DNA from: Promerops cafer
Lineage: Eukaryota; Chordata; Aves; Passeriformes; Nectariniidae
Length of the DNA stretch: 64,000 nt
Direction of reading: 5' to 3'
Assembly (NCBI GenBank): GCA_013398275.1
Contig: VZSE01014404.1
Span: 1 to 64,000, forward strand
This document shows positions 34,767-46,304 of this stretch, one piece after another; the first letter of the stretch is position 1, and each line of letters begins with the position of its first letter. The notes beneath the pieces are model-generated. The model had not been told where the DNA came from and did no database searches. It saw only the letters and a list, made by a program, of their open reading frames with translations. A program made the translations under genes and the position numbers.

Positions 34767-35246
34767 TGGAAAATTGGTCCACAAACACCAGAGGTTTATG
34801 TCCAAAAAGGAGACAGAGGAGTCCTTTTACTTTATTCCAATAAAGGGAGAGTCCATGGGGCATTTGGCCTGGGGTCTCTTGAATTTTTGGAGGACGCAGC
34901 CTCCTTTTATCCTAATTTCCCAGCCGCATTTCCCTCTCTCTTTCCCCATTGGCTGAGGTACTTGAGAGGTACATTCTTCCCAGAATGCCTAAGATTACCC
35001 TTTAATGTATAACCCCCTTTTAATTTTTAATTCTTATGGAATTTATAGGTTTTCCCCATTGTTTCTTTTATCTTTCAATATCCAGTTTAATTTATCAGCA
35101 AACCTACAGTTTGTAAAAGCAAATATCTTCTTTTCCATTCATCAATCAGTGGAATCCTTTCCATTGTTTCTTTATCTCTCAGTACTAGTCTTGTCTATCA
35201 GCAGACCCACTGCTTGTTTGTAAAGACAAATCTGTCATTCCTCTCA
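34767..35246 (-). mobile_element. Nested solo LTR, family B copy 1
   Basis: The plus strand starts TGGAAAATTGG and ends CATTCCTCTCA. Flanks are CAGTT (34762-34766) and CAGTG (35247-35251), a 5-bp duplication with one mismatch. It aligns as the reverse complement of 54706-55179: shared segments include the U3 start (GAATGACAGATTTGTCTTTAC), the promoter region (GGAAATTAGGATAAAAGGAG) and the poly(A) signal with its downstream part (GGAATAAAGTAAAAGGACTC). The LTR reads on the minus strand and is younger than the LTR it interrupts. Confidence 0.78.
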
Positions 35247-35823
35247 CAGTGCTGTGGTGCAAGGCCTCAGCAATAGTCTGGGGAGTGCTTTGGTAGTCTT
35301 TGATGGATTATGACACCCCCTCAGCTCACAGGAATGTCCTATGGATGTGGCCTGTGGGATTAGGGGTTTCATAGCTGGGCTGGTTTGTGTAAGGGAGGAT
35401 CAGTGTTCACTGCCTCTGTCCAGAAGTTATGCCACACACCTGAAACCTCCTATCCCCACCCTTGGTTGGGGGGTGGGGGGTCAGGGGGGTGGGATGTCTG
35501 TGTAAACCTGGCTTCTGTGGCCTGCGGTCTTCTCCACCTTAAGCCCAGCCAGGGATGATTCTCTGCTGTGTTTGGCTTTCTTGTGGATGCATTCCTTTCC
35601 CTTAGCCTTGTTTGTTTCTCCCTAGACCTGAGATGATTGAACAATAGTGTTGCCTTTATCTTATCTAGGTGGCTTAACTCACAGTCCAAAGTTCCAGTCA
35701 GGAATCTTCAAGGAGGAGTGGGCTTCTGTGGTGGTAGCTTCTTTATACAATTTTTGCTATAATGGGCAAAACTCCTTCGTAACAATGTTTAAGGCATGAA
35801 ACATTTCAGCCCCTGACAGTGTG

Positions 35824-36333
35824 TGATCCTCATTACTGGAACATGAACATCACATCCTAGGAGCTGTAGAGACAGGAATGTATATGTTGGGAATGGCGGG
35901 AAGAAGGAGCAGTCTTTCTTCTTTTGCTTCAGCTGTAGGCTCTAAGGAAGAGAAGACATTTTTTTCATTCTTTCAACCCCTCCTTTAATTTATTTGTTGC
36001 CAGCCCTGGCAGAATAATCCTGCTGAACAGTTAAAAATCATATATTTTATATTGCAGCTGTGATCTTCACAAGAACAGAGGTGTGAGGGACAGAGCAAAC
36101 TCATGCAGGAAGCGCCTTTATAAAGGCACAGGGTTTTCATTTCTTGCAGTGGTTTGAATGTGTGAACATTGCCTGAAAGGGAGCAGTGCAGCCAGCATTA
36201 CACTGTATGCAGGAGGGAAAGGGAAGAGAGATGAAGATGCAGGTCATTAGTCATTTATCTGCTCAGCCAGCTTCTTCCTCTGCCAGGACAGGCAGCTAGT
36301 ACTGGCAGGGGTGAAGTGCCAGGGCTCTGTAGT
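35824..36333. other. Non-coding DNA, nothing recognised
   Basis: This is a short spacer between the nested LTR pair and a CR1 fragment. No gene or repeat is seen in it. Confidence 0.5.
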
Positions 36334-36334
36334 T

Positions 36335-36580
36335 CATAGAATCATAGAATGATTTGGATTACCAGGGACCTTAAAGACCATCTCTTTCCAACACTCCTGT
36401 CACAGGCAGGAACACTTCCCACTAGACCAGGTTGCTCAAACCCCCATCCTACCTGGCCTTGAACACTTCCAGGGATGGGGCATCCACAACTTCCCTGGGC
36501 AAATTGTTCTAGTGCCTCACCACCTTCACAGCAAATAATTTCTTCCTAACTTCTAATCTAAACCTATTCTCTTTCAATTC
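36335..36580 (-). mobile_element. CR1 LINE 3' end fragment
   Basis: The plus strand begins CATAGAATCATAGAATGATT, two clean copies of the complement of the CR1 terminal octamer. It continues with the antisense blocks CTTGAACACTTCCAGGGATG and CAGCAAATAATTTCTTCCTA. Only about 0.25 kb of the 3' end is present. It is the same CR1 type as the fragment at 18420-18722. Confidence 0.93.
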
Positions 36581-39500
36581 AAAATATTTGTGTGAAAATT
36601 GCCTTGCAATTTAAGGACTAAGAACATCCAAAAAATTTAAGTCATTAGTGGTTGTAGCCCCATCAGGCTCACTCTCAGCCATGAGTCTGTGATATAAACC
36701 AGGGGTCTTCCAAGAACAAAACATCTTAGTACAGGCAGAAAATATATTGATTGACTTTGTCTAAAGTAGTTACACTTAAAACTGTGGGGAATTAAAGCAA
36801 TGCAGAGTTTTGCACAGAGCAAATTAGTATAATAAATGAATCCTTGCAGTCTCCACCTTCTTTTAAACCAAGGGCCAGTGGAACAAGAAAAAGAAGGGCA
36901 TTTTTAACATGCTTTTCACATGCCTGCAGTTAAGCACTGAAATTTGTATCTTTGCACCCATGTAAGAGGCTGGATGTTTATACGATACATATAAATGAGT
37001 AATAAATGGTGACAGTAAAGACAGTATACGTCCCTACAAATAACCCTCAGCTCAAGTCTAGTAACAAAATAGAGCTTCTTTTATCTCAGGCTCATTTAAG
37101 GTCTGCCTAGTAAAGCCATGTTTGCAGCGGTGTTTCAGTTTGTAACATTTACTTGGTCTGCTAGTATGGTGTGAGAGGGGCTAAATGCTTCTATATTGGC
37201 AGCAAAGTGTGATAATCAGTCGAATGAAGGCAGTTCACTGGAAACAGCAAGTTTTCCCTAGTCTGAACAGTCCCGGGGGAGTTTTTCTAAAGTTCACTGT
37301 CTGATACTATGCTCTTGAAATGGAGGCAGCACAATCCTGTCTTATTTTTTTAATTTCTCCTTTTCCAAGCACGCAGTGAAAGCAGGTTAAATTTGGCCAT
37401 GCAGGCTGGCCAAGGGAACTGGCTGAGGATAAAGCCAGGGTGTGGAGTGGCTTCCTGGTGGCCAGGCAGCACTGAAGTGGAAGGCGGCAGCAGGGCACCC
37501 AGCAGGGACACTGGGAGGGTTGTGTCTAGCCAAAAGGGTGACCATGGAATGATGCTAGCACATCACCTCAGGCTGGGATGTCATGCTGGGCCCTGCTGCT
37601 AGAACCGGAGTATACTTGTAGTATACTTTGGGCCAGCCGAAGAGACCTTTTCCACGGTTTTCAGCTTGATTTGAGAAAATGCTCCGTAAGCTGCACTTTT
37701 TAAGTAGCGCTTGGCTGGTGCCTGTGCTACTCTGCTGGCAGATGCCTTTGTGTGAGTGCACAGATCTGGTTAGAGGGAACCTATTGCACACTGTATTTAG
37801 ACAGTACCTTTGCTGTCTGTGTTTTCCTTGCCACTAGCAACAGAGAGGGTATGCTTGTTTTGTGCTTAAATCCTCTTCATGCTCTTCATTCTCTGAAGGA
37901 GCTGGATTAAAAAAATAATCTTTGGATGGTAGTTAACCACTGGAGCAGATATGTATTTGGATGACAGGACTAGAGAATCCCTAAATTGAATAGACGGATT
38001 TTGATTTTATAAGTGAAAAAAACTGCATTTCAAAAGGATGTAGGCCTTGGAATCTGACTACACCTGGGTTACAGCTGATATTAATGTGCATAACTGGGAG
38101 CAAAGGAAAGTCACAGTATCTGAAGCAGTAATTTACTGTGCCCCAGCTCTGAAAGAGTTTTATATTCCTGTCTATAAACAGGAAGGCACAGAAAGCTGAA
38201 GAACCTTTCAGAAATATTTTTGTTCTACAGCATGACCAAGAAAGAATCAGTCATTAGGACATATTTTGCTGTAAACAACAAATTCATTTATGTAAATTGT
38301 GGGCTCGCCTTTTAAAGTTTCTTGTGAACAGTGTTGTACGGTGATCTCTGTGAATTCCAAATGCACATTTGGACAGAGAAGTGAGAACACAGCCTCTTGT
38401 TTTTCTTTGATAGTGGTTCCCTTTTGTTTTTTTTTCTTTTTTTTTTTTTAATTTTTTTTGGGGTTTTTTTTTTTTTTTTTTTTTTTTTATTTCAAGCATA
38501 AGAGCAAATGAATTCAGGGTGTTCTAAGAAATGTTGGTGGTTTGACTGATACTGTCCCATTACATGCCTTTGGAATAACCTTGCTCTTCCTAAACAGGAC
38601 ACATCAGTAGATGAAGTATGGCTGAGACAAAAACTTAGACTTTTATTGGTGTGCAAAAAGGCAATTCTATATGAACACAAACAAATGCAAACACCTGTTA
38701 AATATTCCTGACACTGAGCAGCAAAACTACTATGGAAGATAACTGTAGGAAGATTTATTTGTCAGCCTTTTAGTGGGACACATAATGAAAAATCTACTTA
38801 TCTCACTTGTCCATCAAAATATGACTTGCCTTGAGTGGATGAGTAAAGTTTTGCAACCCTGCATTAGGACAGGAACAGACTGATGCTGGGGCTGCCTTGG
38901 GAATTGCATTACTTTAATGTAACTCGTCCTGGGGGAGGTGTCTTGTTTATGCTTTGGTTTATTACTTTAAGCTGGTGTGAGTAGAAAAAGACAGTACTGC
39001 TGATAAGTAATCCCATTACTTTGCCAGATATTTTTCATGTCTTCACCTTGCACCCCTTGAACTGAAACTTCCTTTGCTGTGAGTCAGAGCAGAGCCTGGT
39101 GTGATGAGTAGGTGTGGCTTGCAGTGCAGATGTGCTCCCAGCTTCATGCAGGCACCCAGGATAAATGGAAGGGAGAAAGGGATGGCTGCTCTGTGTGTGT
39201 ACATGCAAGGGAGGGAGGGAGGTGCGGAGGGAAGGAGAGAAAAAGAGAGTGCATGTAATTTTCTGGCGTGTAAAACAGTGAGCACTAGACTGCTCTCACT
39301 CCCAGTGCAAGGGGAAGAAAAATACAGTGACTGTAGTCACATAGGACAGAATATTGTCACAGTAGAAGAGTGGCTCTTGAGTTTCTTGCCACCACCTGTG
39401 CCCACAGTAATAGAAGCCTCTGTCCCCACAACACAGTTTTTGGCTTCAAGGAGAATTTGGTGTGTGCTGGTTGGCAACATCACCTCTCCCTCTCCTCAGA

Positions 39501-41175
39501 CGAACTGTACAAATCCTTTCAGACTCCCCTATGGACTGTGTACATTGCTCCTGCATGCTCCTGAAGTGCCCTCAGTATGCATGGGGTTCTGGGTAGCTTG
39601 GGCATTCCTGATGAGGCAAATGTGACACAAAGGGACAGGAGATGAGTTTCCCTCCTTTGTACATGCTCAGGCACTGTGACCAGGGAGCCCAAGTCTGCTA
39701 ACCTGCTTTCTGTCCACTGGGGGGGTAAATTGACTTCTTTCCTCAGAGATTTGAACTTAGACTTTCATCTTTCTAGAATCCTTTATGAAATGAAGGGAAG
39801 GTTTTGGTTGACTGTAAAACCCGAGCTAGAAGGGTGGGCCTGCAAAGTGCTCAGCTTGGCAGCAGCAGCCTTGACTGATGGGGAAGGGTCACTGACTTTG
39901 CTGAATTAGACTCTCCTGCATGTGTTACTGTGGTCAGCTCAGACCTGAAAGTGCTGAAGTGGAGCTCAAAGAGGAGCTGGGGAACTCTGTACATGAGTAA
40001 TTGGGCAAAAGATAGAAAGGATTTGTGACGGAAAGCCATCAGTAGCATTGAAAGCAAACAAACAAGCAAGTATCAGTCTTTTGGATTTCTTTGTGTTAGG
40101 AGAAACTCCCCAGGCCAAGCAGCTCCATTTATACATTCTTGTTGTAATTGCACAAACCATGAGACTGGTTTATGCAATTTGAAAAACAAAAACAAGACAA
40201 AAAGTCTGGGGGAGGGGGGGATGTGCTGGGGGAGGTGCAGGGCTGTCCTTTACTTCTCTAGAAAGAGTAGTAAATTCTAAACTTTTGTTCATTTGCAACA
40301 ATACATAGGGGCTGTGCAGTGACTGCCTGAATGTTAAATTATAGCACTTGTTTTATTCTTTATGTCTGTGTCTTGGATGGGCCAGTTTGTACCAGCAACA
40401 TCTGAATGTTTTGGCTTACTTTGAAAGACGAGGGGAGTTAAGAGTCTTTCATGAAATAAAAGAAAATCCTGAAAATAGCCTTCTGTGATTTCTGAATTGT
40501 ATTCTTAGCAGTATTAGCATATAGCTGGAGTTACTTCATTTGCATTAGTGAAAAGTTCAAGTGAGAAGAGAATTAGGCCATTTTGAAAACCTGATGCAAC
40601 TCCATCTTGGCTTTGAATGGGAAGCCTGTCACGTTGCTTGTGAACCTGGAGACATGGATGTGTCACATACATTCCAAACAGAAGCTGTGTGACATACCAA
40701 AGAAGAGGGCTGTCCTCAGAGTTGGACTGGGACCCCTGGCTTTCTAGCCATTCCAGTAGTGGGCAGAGCCCCAGCACAGGATTTGCTGAGGTGATCCAGC
40801 CAAGTTTATTCTGTACAGTGGCTTGAGGCAGAGACTTTTCCTTCCTGTCCTCCATTCACCATCCAAAGAGCTCATGCTGAGCTGGACTCTCAGAACTGTC
40901 TGGTTCCCCAGGCTCTATTGCTGCTTGTCTCTGACCCTGTATAGGCATAGCTTTAGATGTTTGAGGATGTGGGTTTGTGTATTGGGGATAATGAGAGGGT
41001 GGTCAACAGCATTGTGGGATCTCAGGACATAATTGCCATGGATTTCAGGAGGAACTGAGTGCTCAGCTTGCATAGGCACTTTGGAAGTGCCACAAAAGCC
41101 ATTCGCTCCCCCTCTCTTGCTCTCAGCTGGGCAGAGGAGAGGGAAAAAAATTAACAAAGGGTTCATGAGCTGACA
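36581..41175. other. Non-coding DNA with poly(T) and purine tracts
   Basis: About 4.6 kb shows no recognised gene. It contains a long T-rich tract (38427-38492) and a GGGA-type purine tract (about 39209-39248). Short frames resemble nothing known. Confidence 0.5.
38427..38492. repeat. Poly(T)-rich tract
   Basis: About 66 bp is almost entirely T, broken by a few A, C and G residues. It could be a simple repeat, or the complement of an A-tail, but no retrocopy is recognised beside it. Confidence 0.8.
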
Positions 41176-42428
41176 TGAGGACTGGGAGAAAACACTCTAA
41201 GGGCAAAATAGGTTCAAATTTAAAGGTATAAAGTAAATTTACTATTAATGGAGTCAGAAGAGGATAATGAGAAGTAAACCAAGCCTTTAAAATACCCTTT
41301 TACCTCCTGCCTACCGACAGTGCAGGGAGATGGTGTGGGAGTTTCGGTCAGTTCGTCACTTGAGATCTTCTTTTGTTCACTCAGGGGAAAGAATCTTTTC
41401 TCTGTGATTCTGTGAGTCTCTCCCACAACCAGTCTTCCCAAAACTGTTGTGGCATGGGTCGCTTGTCCACGGGGTGTAGTCCTCCAAGGATAGGCTGCTC
41501 TAGTTTGGAAGCAAGGGCCCTCCTTCTCTATCTCTGGAAGCAGGGGCCCTCTCTCTCCATTCGGGTCTCCCACTGGATCACAGCTTTCTCTGGCATCCAC
41601 CCGCTCCCCCTTGAGCACTTTTCCCATGGACTGCAAGTGGATCTCTGCATCCCCCACGGACTTCATGCATTACAGTGAGACAGCCTGCTTCACCATAGTC
41701 CTCACTACAGCTTGCAGAGGAATCTCAGCTCCAACGCTTGGAGCACCTCCTCTCCCTCCTTTTTTTTCCCCACTGACCTTGGTGCCGCCATATTGTTTTC
41801 CCTCACATGTCCTCACTTCCTCCTCTTCTCTGACTAGAAGAAAAACTGCTGCTTGTAGGTACCACTGCCAACAAGTTCCACCAATTCAAAGATTCCTGCA
41901 GGATCCCAAAGCACTGAGAGGTTGATCTCATCTTGGTTCTGTGTCGGGGAGTTGCTTGTCATGTTTCCACTACCGGCCAGGCAGCCATGCTGCCATCGTG
42001 CAGGCAGTGGCGGCTGCGGCAGTGCTGGCGCTATTTAATGCCTCTCCTCGTGCAGGGTGCCGGGAAGGAGAAGCTGCTGTTGCCCCTGCCCTTCTGCCCG
42101 TGGCGTGGCTGGTTAGGGGTGGCCAAGCAGGCAAGGCTTGCTGCATGCTGCGCCAGGATGGCGGCTGCAGCGCATTGCCGCATGCTGTGCTGGGATGGCC
42201 CTGGTGGTGGCACTTTGCCATGTCTGGGAAAAAAACTGCGCCTGTGCTGTTTTGATATTCTTCCTAAATAGATCATCATAGACACTGTCTCTAATTGGGC
42301 CATGTCCATCTTCAGAGCCATCAGAGATTGGCTCTGTCGGATATGGTGGAAGTTTCTAGCAGCTTCTCACAGAAGCCACCTCTGTGCCTCTTCCCGGCTA
42401 CCAAAAATGGTGTCATGCCAAATCAACA
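41176..42428 (-). mobile_element. LTR, ERVL-like family C, minus strand
   Basis: The plus strand ends GTGTCATGCCAAATCAACA, so the minus-strand LTR begins TGTTGATTTGGCATGACACC, a start I recognise from a widespread avian LTR family. Inside, tandem GGAAGCARGGGCCCTC-like segments (41500-41550) and a CpG-rich block (about 41990-42190) are characteristic. A TTAAATAG sequence near 42040-42033 is a candidate TATA box. The other end is set at about 41176 (TGAGGACTGGG). I found no convincing target duplication (GACA against GACC at best), so that boundary is uncertain. Confidence 0.72.
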
Positions 42429-42433
42429 GACCT

Positions 42434-43327
42434 TCAAGGAGGAATTTCTTCCTCTCCTTGGTTATCCCAGGTGTCTTTTGGCTGATGCAGAAGGGTAGAC
42501 AACTGATGCAAACTTGCAGCAAAATCATAAATCTCCCTATCTGTAAACATGTAATATTTTTTAAAATCTTTGAGACTATGTCTCAACAAGACATTGAACA
42601 TTAATTTTAATCATACTGTGCTTTAGATGTATTTTCATTAAATGTCAGGGTCTTAATTTATTTCTGTTTAGGAAAAGAATAAGAAAAATGGAGGTAGACC
42701 TTCCTTAAAGAATGTATTATTGGACATAGTTTTTATCATGTCAGTCCTGACTTGAGTTTTCCTTAAACTGATAGTTACAATCTCTAAAATCCTTCCTCAG
42801 CTGGAAACTTCTCCATGCCTTTAATAACATGTATCCTTTTTGAAATGAGGGAGCAATATTTGAGTGGGAAGTGTTCATGAAAGCTTTACTTACCCCTTTC
42901 CCTTTTTTGTTTTTTTTTTAATTTCCTTGTATTAACAATTCTCCCATCCTGTTGTTTTGTTTCTTTGCCGCTTCTTTGCCACTTCTTTGTCCTTCTGTGT
43001 AGAGCAGGTGTTTTCACTCAGCTGCATACAGCAATGCTGAAGAATTTTCCAGGGCAGTTGGAGTTAAGATAACATCCAACAGCTGGCATGAAGAAACCAC
43101 AGTTCTTTATGTGCATTAGCTTGCATTTCTCTATACTGAATTTCACGTGGTCAGAAAATATTTCCTCAACATCTGTGGAAATTATATAGTTATTGACTGA
43201 GGGGAAGAGAGAGGATAGAAATTAAATGGTCACAACATTTGCTGAATATTTGCTAGCCAAAAGGGAGGGCTTCTTTGAAATGAGACCAGTTTCTCACAAT
43301 CTCGTTTCTCTGTGCTGTTCTCTCTCT
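42434..43327. other. Non-coding DNA, nothing recognised
   Basis: This is AT-rich spacer ending in a (TC)n tract at 43319-43332, directly beside the next LTR. No gene is seen. Confidence 0.5.
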
Positions 43328-43332
43328 CTCTC

Positions 43333-44057
43333 TGTCTTGGTTTGAAAGACAGGTGTCTGCTAAGGAAGGCAAGAGCCTCTCTTGAAATGGAAAATGTAAA
43401 CCCCATCCCTCCAAATTATTATAATTTTGAAATTAAGGGGCTCTCAGGCAAAGATATGGGAGTAGGAATAACAGTTCTTTATTAGGAAAAATAAAAATAA
43501 AAATACAGTAATACAAAACAACACTGACAGAGTCAGAATATGACCTGACACCCTGTTGGTCAGGGTGTTGGTAGCAGTCCAATTAAACAGTGGCTGCAGT
43601 CCTCCTGGAGTGGCAGATGTGGTTCTGTTGGAGCAGTGATCTTGCAGGAGGGTGCAGGTTTCCTCTGAAGGTCCAGTGGTGGTGCAGATGGGCCTGGTCT
43701 TCCTCTGGGAATCCAGTGGGGAAAAAAAGCTGCCCCTCTGGGAATCCAGTGGGAAAAGGCTGTCTGTGGTGTTCCAAATACCCAGATTATATCCAGGTAG
43801 GAATGCTTGGGTCCTCCCCCTGGGTGGAGTATCTCACAATGGGATGATGTAATTTTATCAGTCATACAGTGACACTCAATGCCCAGTTAACAGAAGATAT
43901 CTCCCTGGAGGGGGGATGGGGTGTAGAAAAGATAAAGAAAACTGCCCCACTTGGTTTTAACAGGTGGCCCAATTAGCAGAAGATAACTGCCCCACCTCTA
44001 ACAGATGGCAATAGAATACACACCCCCAGCCACATCTTGCCTTCGCAACCTAAGATA
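43333..44057 (-). mobile_element. Solo LTR, minus strand (inserted at a (TC)n tract)
   Basis: The plus strand starts TGTCTTGGTTTGAAAGACAG and ends GCAACCTAAGATA, the last bases probably being a mutated ...GACA. Flanks are CTCTC (43328-43332) and GTCTC (44058-44062), a 5-bp duplication with one mismatch. On the minus strand a TATA-like box (GATATAATC, about 43793-43785) precedes an AATAAA signal (43483-43478), giving the order U3-R-U5. A duplicated CTCTGGGAATCCAGTGGG segment lies at about 43704-43755. The terminal 150 bp match the LTR at 32458; the U3 resembles the LTR at 20691. Confidence 0.82.
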
Positions 44058-44062
44058 GTCTC

Positions 44063-45730
44063 CATATCAAACAACAGGTTTAGAGAAGGTATGCAAGAAA
44101 TTTCCTTTAGTTGTCTTCATTTTGTCAAGACAGGGCAGTGTGAAGTTGGTGTTGCAGGAGTTGTATGCAGGGATTGTTTAATGGCTTCCATTTATTCAGG
44201 AAAGGAAAGGTGGATCCCCTGGCCTGGATGGGGTGTGGAGAGTGGATGAAGCTGGTGGCAAACACTTGTCCTTAAAACTGAGAGCTGTAACGGCAGAGCT
44301 CACAGGAGGCTTTCCAGCATGTAAGAAAACTTCCAGGGTTAGGAGGTTTCCCTTCTCTATTCCCTATGCTTATGGGTGGATGCCTCACCAACACCAAATT
44401 TTGGGGAAATCTTTTCCTCCTCAAAAGAAAACCAGCTAAAAATAATATGCAAATTCTTAGTTCCAAAGCAGAACAAAGTTATTGTTACCTCCTGCAGACT
44501 TGTGCTTGCCTTATGTTAGGAGGGGCACTGCTCTATCACCTGAGGTTTAAAGTGGCCAGTGCTGGGGCACCCATCTGGGACAAAGGCTGTTTGCTGCCAC
44601 AGAGGATTCTGAATCACATTAAATGAAGTCAACTGTAACCCACATTGGGTTCAGCTGTCTGCAGTTGAGAACACACAATTTGGAAAGTCTTAACCTGATT
44701 TTTACAAACAGAAAAGCACTACCCAAAAAGTTCAATTTTCAATTGTTCAAGCCAAAATTAATCTGTTTTCCGTCCCAAGCAAAAGGAGCTTCACTGTTGT
44801 CACTACTATTTCTTCTCTATGCCATGATACATTTATTGCCCAAGAAGCTCTAGGGAATATGAAAGTTCATTTTCTAAGCAGACTTACACATGGTCTTGTT
44901 GAAACTTCATTGATATGGTGAAGTGATGCAAGTACATATGTATTTAGGATATGTGTCTGTAAACTTTCTAGGCAGCCTGTGGCAAATGCAAACAGAATGT
45001 TTCAAATGTGTTTCTATCTTTAAAGACCAAACACACCAGCTGAGCCATCCACAGTTCCCGTTGCCATCAAAGCCCCAAACCCTGCATGCTAAAGCAGACA
45101 GGGTGAAACTGTTTTGAGCACCACCCCTAGCTGAAAATTTGGCATATGAATAATAATTTATGTGAATGACTTTTAAACAAAACTCTGATCATTCTTTAAA
45201 GAAAATTTCTCATATTTCATTCCGTCTGTTCTTGTGTTTGATATGACACCAAAAGGTGATAAAGCATGGTTTTAAGAGCATTTTTCTTGAATGTGAGTTT
45301 TTGTTCCTCCTCATGCTTCTCCCTGAGCACCCATCTGTTCTGAGCTTGTACATGGCACACGTCACTTTGCAGGCAAGTTCAACCATGGAAAAGTGCCCAC
45401 AACTGCTGCTGAGATCAGGGTAACACGTGCAGAAAGGAAGGTTGATCTTGGCCTCTCTCCATGGAGAAGACCATCTTGTCAGTGACCCATGGATTTCATC
45501 TGTGGCCTCAACTCTGACACTGAGCTTCCAAGACTTTGGGGAAAACTTAAACATGGTTAATGTCTTTGTGTTAGTTTGCCAGAGCACCAGCTGCTGCACC
45601 ATTCCACTATGGTATGTACTGGGCTGAGTGAGTTTTGGAAAGCAGAATAGTGATGAAAATGGTGCAGTGTAATGCTTTCATTACTTGCCTGGTCTGCTTT
45701 TCCTTTATTCCTTACTGATTTAACATTTGT
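44063..45730. other. Non-coding DNA, nothing recognised
   Basis: Several frames of 60-130 codons are present but none resembles a known protein. No repeat family is recognised. Confidence 0.5.
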
Positions 45731-45731
45731 C

Positions 45732-45830
45732 CTAGAATCACTAAGGCTTGAAAAGATCTCTAAGATCATTGACTCTAATTATTAACCTAGCACTGCTGTG
45801 TTCATTGCTAAACTGTGTACCTAAGTGCAC
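45732..45830 (-). mobile_element. CR1 LINE 3' end fragment
   Basis: The plus strand CTAGAATCACTAAGGCTTGA followed by AAAGATCTCTAAGATCATTG closely parallels the 3' end of the CR1 at 2164 (ACAGAATTTTTAAGGTAGG...AAGACCTCTAAGATCATTG), so both belong to the same CR1 subfamily. Only about 100 bp is recognisable. Confidence 0.85.
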
Positions 45831-46299
45831 CCTCCCCCCCTCACAATGTGCTGCTGTGTAGTCTTGTTATATTTATAAAATGCTCTTTGAGCATATATGT
45901 CCAGGGACTTTTTTACATGGCATTAAAGCAGTGTTCTGCTTGTAAAGTTACACCTGCCTATGGCCTGTTGAGAATGGGTGTTCAGAACGCAGTGTCTCTT
46001 CACCAGGGAAAGATGAAGTATGTTCACTGCTAGATTACTATTTAAAGAGAAATCACTCACGTGTTGTAACTGGAATACCCAAATCGTGGGCTGAGCTTCT
46101 CCTCCTGGGGTCCTGTTGCAACTTTAATATACAGACTTTGCTAGAGGTTTTGAAGGCAGAAAGCTTGCCAGGAAGAACAGTAGCAGAAAGCAGGGGAACA
46201 AGAGATCAAAGGGAGTGGTACTGATAGAGGAGAGATCTGCTGTGATGAGGTTCCTATGGATCTTTTCCTTTCTCTTCCCAGGGTTCAAGAGCTCTCTCC
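45831..46299. other. Non-coding DNA, nothing recognised
   Basis: Possible further decayed CR1 sequence follows the fragment at 45732. Otherwise nothing is recognised. Confidence 0.4.
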
Positions 46300-46304
46300 C
46301 CCCA

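Larger units (their letters stand above)
34344..35818 (-). mobile_element. Solo LTR interrupted by a nested LTR
   Basis: The plus strand runs from TTACAGTCCGGCTTAAG to CAGCCCCTGACA. Flanks are GCGTG (34339-34343) and GTGTG (35819-35823), a 5-bp duplication with one CpG-type transition. On the minus strand an AATAAA lies at about 34432-34427 (plus strand GGTTTTATTT). A (GA)n tract occupies about 34449-34480. The segment GGTGGGAATGCCCAGGTACC parallels the post-TATA segment of the LTRs at 20691 and 43333, so all three are related. A 480-bp unrelated LTR (34767-35246) splits it; without that the element is about 1 kb. Confidence 0.72.

Noticed and set aside
38427..38492. Poly(T) tract considered as the A-tail of a minus-strand retrogene
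   Set aside because: The adjacent sequence shows no coding similarity and no flanking direct repeats, and birds have few processed pseudogenes.
41941..42321. Overlapping frames of about 80-112 codons on both strands in a GC-rich block
   Set aside because: They fall in the CpG-rich part of the LTR at 41176-42428. GC-rich DNA has few stops, and no frame resembles a known protein.
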